A DNA stretch of 64,000 nt, taken from contig BSBM01000151.1 in NCBI GenBank assembly GCA_027924585.1, forward strand, positions 11,069,501-11,133,500, given 5' to 3'. Made by a program: the position numbers and the translations under genes. This stretch comes from Larix kaempferi (lineage: Eukaryota; Streptophyta; Pinopsida; Pinales; Pinaceae). Below the pieces are notes generated by a model. It worked only from the letters and a program-made list of their open reading frames with translations. It was not told where the DNA came from and searched no databases. Of the stretch, positions 45,858 to 58,138 are shown piece after piece; position 1 is the first letter of the stretch, and each line of letters opens with the position of its first letter.

Positions 45858-47787
45858 TCTCATGTCCCCAAATTTTTCATTGGGTCACAATGGCCTAAGC
45901 CACTTGGCCATATTCATGATAGTTTGTCATATTGATGCTAAGGGTCAAATAATTGCCAAGCATGATGTCCAAGTTAGTAATAATGTAAAATTAGATCCAA
46001 ATGGACAAGGTGGGCACATTAAGAGAAAATTACCAATTCAAAGTTTGTAATATCTCCATCCAAATAAACTATCATGGAGGAAAATTACTAGTTCCCTAGG
46101 TTGGGGGTGGAAGCATTAAAAGTTGGAATAAAGAAGCTACAAGACCCAAATGACCTTAGACTTACAAATTCACATTAAATGGGTCAATTAAATAATAATA
46201 AAAATAAAATAAGGTGGCATTGGATCATGAGGGCACATAAGAGGTTGTGGGACCCACATGTGGCAAGATTCCCCACTACACTTGGCATCATTCTCTCACC
46301 AATTTGAGTTCAAGATGAAGGGTAACATACTTGGGGGATTTGAAGAGGTATTATTCATGGAATGAATAATGTAAGGTCGAATTGGAGTGGAAGAGTAACT
46401 CCCATGGAAGAAGAAGAGGCATCTTAAAATAATTGTAACACTTGGATCTAGATTCCCTAACTCCTATGACAACAATGATGAAGATTCTATGACACTTATG
46501 AAAAATTTCAAGCCTAATTGTTGACATCTGACATATATGACATGTCAGGGCTAAAATTATCCTCCAAGAGGGTGCACAAGGGGAGTTATGGCAGCCAATA
46601 TTCCACCATTCGAATTGATGGAAGAGGAGAGCCATGAAAAGTTGGACAAGTGGCATTCATGGGAATCTCTCCCTAATTCAAGTTGGGATGAGTCTCTTGG
46701 AGAGAATTCGAGCTAAGGAGGACTTGGTAGTTTAATAAAAGAGAAGAATAAATAAGGAGAATATATTTTGATCATTTCTCATTTGGAAAAAATTGGAGAG
46801 CTTAGCTTGTCCTTGCAAGGTGGATGCTTATCCTTCTTGCCTTAGAACCAATTTCGAGGGTGAAAGATTCCCATCCTAGTTGGTTGATGGACAGGACATT
46901 CAGACCTCTCGACAGAGCTTCATGGATATGTTTTTATGCAGGTTCAAACCCCAATTGATTTCGAGTTCATCTTCTCTCATTCTTCTCTATTCCTATGCTA
47001 CTATCTTTCTCTCAATGTCATGTAAATGTGCAAGGGCGCACTTGTTGTTGCATAAAGTTAGTGAAGGACTGTTATTTCAACTTCATGGACATGTTAGCTT
47101 CTATATATATATATATATGTAATAATCATATCCTCAGAGTCACAGCTCGAAACATTATGTATTTCAAGTGATATTTACATTCAAGGAAGAGATTCAAGCA
47201 ATTTTCCCCATAGCATTTGCATAGTGATTTTGGAATGATCTTTTACATGTTTTATATTAGAGTATGCTGAGTTATTTATAATGTTATGATTTTCATATGA
47301 ATTTAACTTTATGGCCCAAATGATGTGTGCAGACCTATGAAGTGTTACTATGGTTTATGAATAAATTTGAGACTCCTTGCCCACAAATTTCACCTCAAAA
47401 AATAGACTCTAGAAGCTGTTGTTCATTAGGATGCCTATTCGACCCTAAAACCAAATCTAATGTCATATAACAGATCCAAGTCTCATACCAAGAATTAGTG
47501 AATTCCGTATAGTGTTTGGAAGAGCATTTAATGGCAGACCTAGGGGGGATCTCCACTTCTCAAATTAACTAGTCTTGTTCCGAAACTTCTTCCCATGCAA
47601 TTTGCAGACCATGGATGGGTATATCAGTTGTTTGTATGTCTGATAGGAATTTTAATATTTCCTATTCGCCATCAATACCTTCCTCCCCAAATTCTAAATC
47701 ATTTGGAGTTGTTTGGAACCAGTTGTAAGCAAAACCCTAGAGTCAAAACAAGGTGAATCCAAGGAATTTCCTTGAAGGGATATTACA
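45858..47787 (+). repeat. 5' LTR of the non-autonomous element
   Basis: The 1930-bp LTR ends ATATTACA before the primer site. Its first bases are TCTCATGTCCCC, where the other copy has TGTCATGTCCC, so the terminal G has mutated. It holds an (AT)n run near 47101-47118. It aligns with 50860-52791 along its length with moderate divergence. Confidence 0.92.
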
Positions 47788-47788
47788 G

Positions 47789-47800
47789 TGGTATCAGAGC
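47789..47800 (+). other. Primer-binding site of the non-autonomous element
   Basis: TGGTATCAGAGC lies one base after the LTR end, the initiator tRNA-Met type. Confidence 0.9.
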
Positions 47801-47853
47801 ATGGTCCTTGAACCTATGCATTAATATCATCCATTGAAGAAGAATTTTCAGCC

Positions 47854-49422
47854 ATGTCTTACTATTATGATGAATCCTATGAGTACAATGCTTATGAGCA
47901 ATATGAAGAAGAATGGGAATGGTATGAGGAATAGGTGCCATCATGCAACACTTCTTACAATTTCATAAGGAATGAGGGTTATTCTTATGACCTTGAGTCT
48001 GATGAATATGAGTGTGTCATACTACCAAAGGATAATTCTATGAATGAATTACAATGTATATTGAGAGAAACATGTAAAACCTTGCACCAACAATATCAGG
48101 CATATCTTGATCTGTATAAGAGAGATACACAAAAGGCCATTCCTTTTGAAGACTATGTCGATTGGGTGTTTGGAAATAGGCCCAATACTGAATATGTGTA
48201 TTTAGTGAAGAAAGGTCTATGCCCTTCTTTCAAAATACCTTAGAGAGAAAATCATATATGTTTGAGTGAAAAGGAGGACAAAAATGAGGAGACCCATGAG
48301 CCACCTAGTTCTAAAATAGGTGAAGCAGAAGAAGCATTACATGAAGAGGATTGAAAGTCACTCACAAGTGACTCTAAAAAATATGAGAAAACATCACATG
48401 AGCATGATGAATATTCCATTGAAAATACTAAAGATCATTTCGAGACACACTCTAATTTGGACCTGAATCAAAGAGCATCTACTGATGGATACTTGAACTG
48501 TGAAGTAGTGCCTATTGATGGGTGTTAACACCTCTATGTTGGTGACATAGAGATCACTTTTGAAAGTGTTGCTGCAAGCAAAAGTTCCATTAAGCATGAA
48601 AATGAAGGCCTTGTAGCAATTGAAGAAGAACCAAGATCAACTTCCCCATCACCACATGAGCTTAATGAAGTTGTTCCAAGCAGAAATGACAAAGAAGAAG
48701 AGGTCCCTCTACAAGAGCCTCTTTTTCTTGAAGGGTCATTAAAGATGAATGAAAAGAAGATCCAAGATACCCTTAGCATACTCCACGAGACTCAAGAATT
48801 TGTGTCAAATTCTTGTTGGAGAGTTTCTTCATTGAAGGATCCATCCTTTCTTGAAGACATGGAGAAGATTCAAAGAGCAATGTGCAACATCAAAGGTAAT
48901 TTCATGTCTTTGCTTTTTTATAGAAACAAATTGGTTGAGCTTAATGAATGGTTACATGGAGCATACTTGAAGAATAATGAGGATATTCATAATCTCAAAA
49001 TGCAAAATGAGAAACTTCTTGATAGGTTGCAAGATACTCGTTCTACCTCCTATGTTACATATTGTCAAATGGTAGATTGTTGGGAGGATTCTCATGACAT
49101 GATGGATCATGAGAAACATGGAAACTTGCATGTGTTTGATGTGTTTGAATATGAGCTTGATGAGAGCCAAGCACTTGTTGGGGTGGAAGAGGAACTTGAT
49201 TTGCCTCTTGGAAATGGTTACACACTTTTTGAAGAAGTGTATGATTCCACTACCTTGGAACCAACCTATGAGGAACGTTTTGCACTTTTGAGAGAGGTGC
49301 ATGATCCTACCCTTATGGAGCCTTCACATGATGACACTTATTCACTTTCTGATCATTTGGGTGACTTGGTTCATTCTCCTACATCCTACACTTCCATATT
49401 TTGCATAATGAAGTTTGGGTGA
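47854..49422 (+). pseudogene. Unknown element protein, first part (acidic, Gag position)
   Basis: The ATG at 47854 opens a frame beginning with a Tyr/Glu-rich stretch (YYYDESYEYNAYEQYEEE). One frame continues to 49422, with stops at 47932, 48241, 48352, 48526 and 49420. It is acidic, rich in Glu, Ser and His, with a likely helical segment at 48745-49060 (IQDTLSILHETQEF, KLVELNEWLHG, LKMQNEKLLDRLQD) that could form a coiled coil. I recognise no family; there is no gag core or zinc knuckle. Its place after the primer site suggests a Gag-like or accessory product. The longest uninterrupted part is 48745-49422 (225 codons). Confidence 0.6.
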
Positions 49423-50201
49423 AAGGTTTCTTTCTGATGGTGCCACATGAGGAGCATGAAACTCCGACCTCTCCTTTTGATGATGACATGACTACAACAA
49501 TTTCTTATTTACATTTCCAGCAGCATCCTTTGTTACCTTATGATGATACATATCTACATGGATGCACCTTTGATGTTCACTTGAGTCACTTGAAGACTCG
49601 TGATTTTCCTTGCTCCTTGCTTAGTTCAATTGATGTTGGAGGAACTTCATCCAATACTTGGGTGAAGATATATATGATTGGAGAAAATTCTTATTGGAAA
49701 CAACATCCTTTGTTATTTGTTGCTGATGCACATATACATGGATGCACTTATGATGTTCACTAGAGTCACTTGAAGACTCATGATTTTCCTTGCTCCTTGC
49801 TTAGTTCAATTGATGTTGGATGAAATTCATCCAATACTTGGGTGAAGAGATATATGATTGGAGAAAAATCTTATTGGCAGCAACATCCCTTGTTATCTCT
49901 TGATGATACACATATTCATGGATGCACAAATGGTACTTATGTGAGCCCCTTGAAGGCTCATTGTTTTCTTTGCTCCCTACATGGTTCATATTTTAGTGGA
50001 GATTCTTTATTCACTTCTTGGATGAAAGAATACATGGCTGATTATTTTGATGCATCTTGCATCCTTTTGGAGCAACATTATAGGACATGTGATCCTCACC
50101 TATGTCATTGGAGCAGATTTGATGGTCACTTGATGCTTGTATGCACTTGGGAAATGGTGGTCTACTTACTCGGAGGTATAAGCACATTCATGATTCTTTG
50201 A
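49401..50201 (+). pseudogene. Unknown element protein, second part with 60-residue repeats
   Basis: The frame shifts by one relative to the upstream part, with an overlap at 49401-49422, either through decay or programmed frameshifting. It encodes three tandem repeats of 60 residues, pattern HPLL..DD..IHGCT....VS.LK...FPCSLL...., then a tail ending LLGGISTFMIL at 50201. Stops occur at 49761 and near 49819 only. Conserved Cys and His in each unit could bind metal or form disulfides. No known domain is recognised. Confidence 0.55.
49521..50000 (+). repeat. Three tandem 180-bp coding repeats
   Basis: Unit starts CAGCATCCTTTG (49521), CAACATCCTTTG (49701) and CAACATCCCTTG (49881) are exactly 180 bp apart. 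Units 1 and 2 are very similar; unit 3 is diverged in its second half. The exact 60-codon period shows that the repeats spread while the frame was under constraint. Confidence 0.9.
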
Positions 50202-50846
50202 TGAGGCACCTACTCGATGTACATTTTTATTATGTTGTTATGTACTTTGATGATCTATATTTTGTACTTATGATGTTTGGAAGAATGCATACAAGGAAAT
50301 GGCATCCAAGAATTCTCTTTCATGATGGTATGGGTTGGAGAGCACTCCTAATTGTTGGAGTGCAATACAAGCAATGGGACCCTGGGATAAATTTTAGTCT
50401 CATTGGTTTCAATTTTTTGGGGAAACAAGTAGTATGAGATATTGGGTCCCCACTTAATAAGGTGATTTTAATCAGATTAGTGTAGCAGAAAGCCTGGTGG
50501 TTCCTCTCTAAATTTTTCATGGAATCTTGAAGACTCAAAGTTGGGAAACTCAGTGGCAACTTCAAATAATTATACAGTGGTATCAGAAAGGGTTTCCAAA
50601 ATATGAAAGAGGTAAAGAGTAATTGTGTAAACTTTGTTTTGATGGATTTAATTAATATTTTGGTGTTTATTGGTGATGTCATAGGGGATATCAATATGAA
50701 AAATAAAACCCACATCTCCTTACTTTTGGAAACACACAATTGTAGTACATGAGTGCCACTACTCAGAGTTTTAGAAGCAAATTTTTGGAAAGAAAGAAGG
50801 TTATTTAACGTCCATGTTTGAAATTGCTTGAGGAAAAGCAATATTG

Positions 50847-50859
50847 GTAGGGGAGGATT
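50847..50859 (+). other. Polypurine tract of the non-autonomous element
   Basis: GGTAGGGGAGGAT lies directly before the 3' LTR at 50860. Confidence 0.75.
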
Positions 50860-52791
50860 TGTCATGTCCCTAAATTTTTCATTGGGTCACAATGGCCTAA
50901 GCCACTTGGCCATATTCATGATAGTTTGTCAAATTGATGCTAAGGGTCAAATAATTGCCAAGCATGATGTCCAAGTTAGTAGTAATGTAAAATTAGATCC
51001 AAATTGACAATTTGGGTCACATTAAGAGAAAATTACCAATTCAAAGTTTGTAATATCCCCATCCAAATGAACTATCATGGAGGAAAATTACTAGTTCCCT
51101 AGGTTGGGAGTGGAAGCATTAAAAGTTGGAATAAAGGAGCTACAAAACCAAAAATGACCTTAGACTTACAAATTCACATTAAATGGGTCAATTAAATAAT
51201 AATAAAAATAAAATAAGGTGGCATTGGATCATGATGGCACATAAGAGGTTGTGGGACCCACATGTGGCAAGATTCCACAATACACTTGGCATCATTCTCT
51301 CACCAATTCGAGTTCAATATGAAGGGTAACATACTTGGGGGAGTTTAATAGGTATTATTCATGGCATGAATCATGTAGGGTCGAATTGGAGTGGAAGAGG
51401 AAGAGGCATCTTAGAAGAATTGTAACACTTGGAGCTAGATTCCCTAACTCCTATGACAACAATGATGAAGATTTTATGACACTTATGAAAAATTTTAGAC
51501 ATGATTGCTGGAATCTGACATATATGACATGTTAGGGATAAAAATAGCCTCCAAGAGGGTGCACAATGGGAGTTATGGAAGCCAATATTCCCCCATTCGA
51601 ATTGATGGAAGAGTAGAGCTAGGAAAAGTTGGACAAGTGGCATTCATGGAAATCTCTCCCTAATTCAAGTTGGGATGAGTCTCTTGGAGGGAATTTGAGC
51701 TGAGGAGGCCTTGGGAGGTTAGTAAAAGAAAAGAAGAAAGAATGAGACTATATTTTTATCATTTCTCATTTGGAAAAAATTGGAGAGCTTAGGTTTTCCT
51801 TGTAAGGTGGATGCTTATCCTTCTTTCCTTAGAACCAATTTCGAGGGTGCAAGATTCCCATCCTAATTGGTTGATGGATAGGCCATTCAGACCTCTCAAT
51901 AGAGCTTCATGGACATGTTTTGATGTAGGTTCAAACCCCAACTGATTTCGTGTTCATCTTCTCTCATTCTTCTCTATGCCTATTCTACTATCTTTCTCTC
52001 AATGTCATGTAAATGTGCAAGGGCACACTTGTTGTTGCATATAGTTAGTGAAGGATTGTTATTTCGACTTCATAGACATGTTAGATGCTATATACATCTT
52101 TAATAATCATATCCTCAGAGCCACATCTTGAAACATTATGTATTTCAAGTGATATTTACATTCAAGGAAGAGATTCGAGCCATTTTCCCCAAAGCATTTG
52201 CATAATGATTTTGGAATGATCTTGTACCTGTTTTATATCAGAGTTTGCTGAGTTATTTATCATATTAATTGCTTCATATGAAGTTAATTTTATGGCCCAA
52301 ATGATGTGTGCATACCTATGAAGTGTTACTATGGTTTATGAAGAAATTTGAGACTCCTTGCCCACAAATTTCACCTCAAAAACTAGACTCTAGAAGATAT
52401 TGTTCATTAGGATTCCTATTCGACCCTAAAAAAAAATATAATTTTGCACATATATTGTTCCTAATGTCATCTAACATATCCAAGTCTCAGACAAAAAATT
52501 ATTGAAGCCTGTATAATGTTTGGAAGAGCATCGAATGGCATACCTAGGGGGGATCTCCACTTCTCAAATTAACTAGTCTTGTTCTGAAACTTATTCCAAT
52601 GCAATTTTCATAACATGGATGGGTATATAAGTTGTTTGTATGTCTGATATGTGTGTTAATATGTCCCATGCCCCGTCAATACCTTCCTCCCCAAATTCGA
52701 AATCATTTGGAGGTGTTTGGAACCAGTTATAAACAAAACCCTAGAGTCAAAACAAGGTGAATCCAAGGACTTTCCTTAAATGGATAATACA
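50860..52791 (+). repeat. 3' LTR of the non-autonomous element
   Basis: The 1932-bp LTR starts TGTCATGTCCC and ends GATAATACA, followed by GCCAA, the target duplication. It is homologous to 45858-47787. Confidence 0.92.
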
Positions 52792-52809
52792 GCCAACAAC
52801 AAAAAAAAC

Positions 52810-53095
52810 ACTACTACACCAAAACTATCAAGTTGACGCAATTATGGACAATTTTGATAACTACGGAATTTATAATATTTAAAATTTAAAGTTATCAAGA
52901 AAAAAATTAAAGATAATTGAAGAACCAATAGGGTGGTCTTAGGATGTTGGTTCAATGGTGAATAGTAATTTGTTAAGCCACCCACAAATATTACAATATA
53001 GGGGTCCTCACTCCTTGTAAAACAACTGGGGAAAAGGTGATCAAGTCCTGGGTAACTTTCGTGAACCAATTACCCCCATTGTCACCAAAAGCCAA
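52810..53095 (+). repeat. Duplicated unit B with tRNA-like promoter (SINE-like)
   Basis: This is the partner of 45560-45857. The A-box TGGTTCAATGG lies at 52948-52958; the B-box is lost. The body (GGGGTCC, TAAAACAACTGGGGAAAAGG, CAAGTCCTGGG, GCCAATGTGAC) matches. Before the LTR element inserted, both units lay about 300 bp apart in tandem. Confidence 0.45.
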
Positions 53096-54695
53096 TGTGA
53101 CAGTTTATGGGAGTAAAACATTTGTGAGCAACTGAGTGATTGCATGATTATCCTTCTTTTTAAGTACACACACACACACACACACAGAATCCACTTAAAC
53201 ATAATGGAATTCAAGAGTAGGGGATACAGATCATTAATAGTTCTCCAAATTCACAAAGGAATGAAATATCATTAATATCTAAAGAGCATCAAATCCCAAA
53301 TCAATACATCTGCAGCGAGTTGGAAAAAAATCACTTTCACTCATTTATAGGGTTTGCTTAACATTATATGAAGGATTGCATAAAATATTTTCAAGGACTT
53401 GAAAACAAAACCCAGTAGGGTCCAACAATAGTTAAAGGGGTATTCCTAGTATAATGTAGATAATATGCAAAGCCAATACACTTCCACAATCTAGTAAAGT
53501 GATAAAATAGAATTTTAATTGTACATAGTCACTGACTTCCCCTTAAATATTATGCAAGAGCTTGCACAAACTGCTAACTTATTGTCATCATTTATAACAA
53601 GATGGGATAACCCATTTTGACAAGACTGGTACACACATTTAATAAAACATTGAAATGTTTGTAATGAGTGTGACACACATTTAATAAATCATTGAAATAT
53701 TTGTAATGAGTGTGACACAACTGATACCAACAATATTGAATATTTATACATATTTCAATATAAAATCTTAGATTAAAAATATAACAGGGTAAGAAATTGC
53801 AAATAGATTAACAAGAAATTGCAAATAGATTAACAAGAATCGTATAATAATTTCACCATAATACCTATCTTAAATAAGTTCAAGACTATCTCCTCAGAAA
53901 AAAATTATTCTTCCCAGCAATGAATCATTTAAAAAAATTATTAACTAGACTAAAACCATACTTATACTTATCATGTGAAGGAAAGATTGCTTTTCACTTA
54001 AAATGAGATTTAAGTACAATGAATACATCATAGTCTTTTCTGAGTCCATGCTCCACTCATTGCTTAGACTTCATACTTGACGACATTGATAAAATTGTTT
54101 GGGTGAAGAAGGTTGTAGATTAAGCCAAGTCCATGATCAGATCAATTTACAATGATTCATGGATCCTCAATATTATGAAGAAAACTACAAGGGGGAAGGA
54201 GCTTGCTCAGACAACTATTACTCACTTTAAATTTTGAGATGATCTTATGTTTAAGTTCAAAATTTGCGATGCAACTAACAATTTAAAATATGAAACATAG
54301 AGTATAGCTAATGTACATTTCATCAACATAGAGTATGGTTAAAGCATTGGATCAAATGAATGGATTCAGTCAAAGCAACGCACATTGAAGGGATACAAGT
54401 AGAATATTTAAAATGTGGGAAATACTTCCTCAGTCAGTGCATAGCACCACTATCAATCACCAACTTACTTGATGAAAATCGCGGCATTTGATCAGAGAAA
54501 CAAAGCAGACATGTAGAGAACCAGAGCGAGGCAAAGAAGTGTAAGAAAGTGGTAATTCAACCACTTAAAGAGCAACCATCTGACCATGGCATCGGCAAGA
54601 ACACTGCCGGATATTCACTTGTTTCTCCATAGAAAGACATCGGTAGTGGTATACATATGTAGGTATATATTCAGAATAGTCAATTATCCCAGATT
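53096..54695. other. Intergenic DNA with short repeats
   Basis: It holds a (CA)n microsatellite at about 53163-53187, a 47-bp tandem duplication at about 53630-53723 (CATTTAATAAA, TTTGTAATGAGTGTGAC) and a 22-bp duplication near 53790-53835. No gene was recognised. Confidence 0.6.
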
Positions 54696-55226
54696 TTGGT
54701 ACCGAAGATTGGCATAGCAAATTTATTGCTCAAACTTGAAGCAAACAATAATCACTGTACAAGTCCAATACCCGAGGAAATTGGCTACTTGAGAGAGCTT
54801 ACTAATTTTCATTTGTGTAACAACATGTTTGAGGGAGTATCCATTCCAGATGAAGTTGGTTCCTGTAGTTATTTTAATCTTGCAGGAAATAGTTTCCAAG
54901 GATCAATTCTAGAGTCACAATGATATATTGTTGATATGAACTCCTTAAATCTTTCAAACAAAAAACTATATGGTTCAATCCCAAGCAGTCTTGGTGCATT
55001 GAAGCTCGCTTCGCTCAATCTTCCCAATAATGATTTAATTGGGCATGTCCTAAATTTACTCATTAATGAGATAAACACACAAATCTTTTTAGGAAATACG
55101 AGGCCATGTTCTAACAACTCTAGAACTGATAATTATAATAATATCAATATACTTCAGGCTTGTTCTGATTCTCATCATGGGAAAGAAGCCAGACAAATGG
55201 GAATTGACTCCGGGATCATATCGTGA
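54696..55226 (+). pseudogene. LRR receptor-like kinase ectodomain fragment
   Basis: Two frame-linked pieces encode receptor-type LRRs: LLLKLEANNNHCTSPIPEEIGYLREL, LAGNSFQGSI, then after a stop near 54920, LNLSNKKLYGSIPSSLGALKLASLNLPNNDLIGHV. The .L..N...G.IP pattern is that of plant membrane receptor kinases, different from the intracellular NLR repeats elsewhere in the window. A segment like the end of an ectodomain (FLGNTRPCSN) follows. No transmembrane or kinase domain is found, and the first Pro-Ile repeats are out of context, so this is a truncated relic. Confidence 0.8.
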
Positions 55227-55258
55227 ACTCATCCTGCATGATTTGACATCAAATTAAC
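55155..55258 (+). repeat. Duplicated block, copy A (receptor-kinase relic)
   Basis: About 100 bp matches 58035-58138 at a constant offset of 2880 with a few changes. Both copies encode KKPDKWELTPGSYRELILHD and then a stop. In copy A it directly follows the LRR fragment, so it may be the juxtamembrane part of the same relic. Similarity resumes after a short unmatched piece (near 55300). Confidence 0.85.
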
Positions 55259-58034
55259 TGGCTTATAATACATATGCGCTCCTATTATTCGTTAATAATT
55301 TACATTATTTGCAAACATATTTGAGTCTCTGGTGAACACTAATAGACTACAAGTTAAGTGTCAAGCCAAAAGAAACAATTAAATATTTACTCATATTTAG
55401 TTTGACAAATCTATTTCAAATGTAAATTTAAAAGATGGCCAAATCATATACTAAGAGTGTTTGCTTTTAAATTTGATGTTTTACGTCAGGAGGTGCACTA
55501 CCCCAATTTTCTAAAATGAAATAATCGGTAATAATACATGCAAAAAATGTGTATATTAAAATAGATATATGGAACATAGCAAAATGTACAAATGTTTTAT
55601 ACCTCTCTCATCGATATTTCTTTGTAATATATTAAAATGTGTATTTATTAAGACAAGTTATTCCTCCAACAAAGAAATTCAATATCTAGCATCACCTTTT
55701 TGTACGTAAGATGAACATGGATTGCATTGTAGAACAATTCTTTTGGAGATGTCAAGATGATAGTGGCTAAGGTGTTGCTGTCTCTCATGATTTAGGTTAT
55801 AATATAACAAGTTTATTGTTCCAAATTTGATTATACTTTAGGTTTAGTGAGGGTTGTCACATATATAACAATAATTTAATTTTATCTTAATCAACAAAGA
55901 TCCATCTTGCACCCGGAACTATTAAGTACCATCCAATTTCTTGAGGTGTACTTTTTTTCTTGAATTATGTAAAAAATTTAAGATAAACAAAATTCAGATA
56001 ATATATAATATATATTTAAGTTTATTTAAACATATGTAAAAATTTTCTAACCGAAATGTTTTATTATTATTTATTTATTATTAAAATATGTCACTTTACA
56101 TCAAATCACGTCACATCACAACACAACACAACACAACATCTCCCACATACTGAGATGTAAACACCTAACTACACATCACATCACAACACAACACAATCCA
56201 ACACAACATCTCCCACATACTCAGATGTAAACACCTAACTACTTTAAATGCAATAAGATTTGATTAAATTTATTTCACCAAAATTGATCATACTTTAATA
56301 AGTACCTAACCTCCAAGAACCATTAACACTAACACAATATCACTTTTCACATTATTAAAACATAATGAATATCATTCCATCCATATGAAGATGTTCAATA
56401 ATATCATATTTTTATTTCACACACCTTGCAAGTTTACATCGCTTAACATAGAATGTGGTTTTGCATTGAGTTACTTCACAAGTCACTTAGGAAAAAAAAT
56501 TCATTGAATGTTATCACATTTTTTTATTGCTTCAAATGGCACACTAATAAATGGTATTCCTACCAAAACTCATGTTCTCGATATGCTTCACCCAACCCAA
56601 ATTTAAAGATTGAATGAGTTGAGAAGGATGATTGAAACATTTCAAGAATGTGAATGTGAAAATTTATAATTTTTTTTGTTTTCACATAAATTTTCACAAT
56701 TTTTCGACACTCCATTTTGAGAATGTGAATGTGAAAATGTACACAATGAGATAAACTTGTTTGAAATAAGGAATACAAGCGCCATGAGGGAGTAATGTCC
56801 TTCCCTCTTAGGTTTTTTTTGGTAAATGCGATGAATAGAAGGAGAATATACTATGCATGATCGATTTTAGCAATGTTCTTTAGAGGATTTTTCTATGCTG
56901 AAACAAGCGTTTGAGATTGTAATCTGTTTTAGATTATCAATTAACACGTGTTTCAGATTATCAATTAACACTCAAATCTGTCAAGCAATGATTTCACTAT
57001 CGAAAGGGAGCAAGAAATTAATACTTGTAAGCAATTTTTTTGTTGTGTTAATATCCATGGTAAATAAACTAGATGAATATGGAAAGCGATAATATCTTAG
57101 TTACAATTATATATTTAGAGACTAAAAAACATGGTACATAAATATCTGAATGAAGAGGAATTCTCTCATAAATATCTTCACATTGTCCAAAATGTTTGAA
57201 TATGAAAACCAATTTTCCCATAAATATATTCACATTGTCCATAAAGTTTATATTCACATTGTCCATAAAGTTTAAATATGGAAAGCGATAAGGCCTTAGT
57301 TAAAATGACATTTTTAGAGACTAATAAACATTGGACGTGATAAGACATCATGGAGACTAGTTTCTATGCTTGGAAAAACTCAGAAGCCTATACCTAAAAC
57401 AAATAGCATCATGGATGTATAAAAGCATTGGTATATGGTAGCATTTTATTTCAATGACATTGAAATCTGCTTTATATTGAAATTCTACAAGTTTTTTTTT
57501 TTAAACCTGTGATCGAGAATTGCATGCATCTGCAAACAAGTGTTTGAAGAGAAATTGTCACATAAAAATCTATCAAAAAAAAATTGGATATGGAAAGCTA
57601 TAAGAAGTAAATTACAATGTAGGAACATAACAATAACAAACATGATATTTGCTTGATGTTCAATAGAAGCATAACACGGTACTTGTCGTAATATGCTTAA
57701 TGCATAAAATACGAGTTTCTATACGAGTTTCTATGTGTCATAAGTGAATGAGCCGGTTAATGAGTGTTGCTACATTGCTATTACTCAATAAACCAATAGT
57801 AGAAATTATGAATGTTGTATTACCATATGAGAACAAACAATACTAGAAAATATAAATTCTCTTTTGACATGTTCAGCAAACATCAAAATTGATATGGTAT
57901 GAAAATTCTGTGATGATATTATAGCTGTAAATGTTTTTTGAATCTAGCTAATGTCAAGAAAATTAGTCAATCCATCCAACCAGCAACTATGTAGATGTAT
58001 TGCTCTGTGTTGATTCTGTAAATCTATCTTCATT
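55259..58034. other. AT-rich intergenic DNA with local duplications
   Basis: At about 56105-56240 a block containing ACAACATCTCCCACATACT and AGATGTAAACACCTAACTAC is duplicated. At about 57076 and 57275 (offset 199) ATATGGAAAGCGATAA and AGAGACTAA recur. No gene was recognised. Confidence 0.55.
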
Positions 58035-58138
58035 GAGGCTTGTTTCGATTCGTATCGTTGGAAAGAAGCCAGACAAATGGGAATTGACTCCGGGCTCATA
58101 TCGTGAACTCATCCTACATGATTTGACATCAAATTAAC
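58035..58138 (+). repeat. Duplicated block, copy B
   Basis: The partner of 55155-55258. Here it has no LRR sequence before it, so copy B is a fragment from a second, more degraded relic or a segmental copy. Confidence 0.85.

Larger units (their letters stand above)
45858..52791 (+). mobile_element. Non-autonomous LTR retrotransposon with unknown protein
   Basis: The 6934-bp element has LTRs at 45858-47787 and 50860-52791, target duplication GCCAA at 45853-45857 and 52792-52796, a tRNA-Met primer site and a polypurine tract. The 3.07-kb interior has no protease, RT, RNase H or integrase motif on either strand. Instead it carries a decayed open frame of unknown family. It must have moved using enzymes of another element. 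It resembles the LARD/TR-GAG class by structure, but its coding content is not one I recognise. Confidence 0.9.

Noticed and set aside
50320-50865. 181-codon minus frame in the non-autonomous element
   Set aside because: It crosses the polypurine tract and LTR start and is antisense to the element; no motif.
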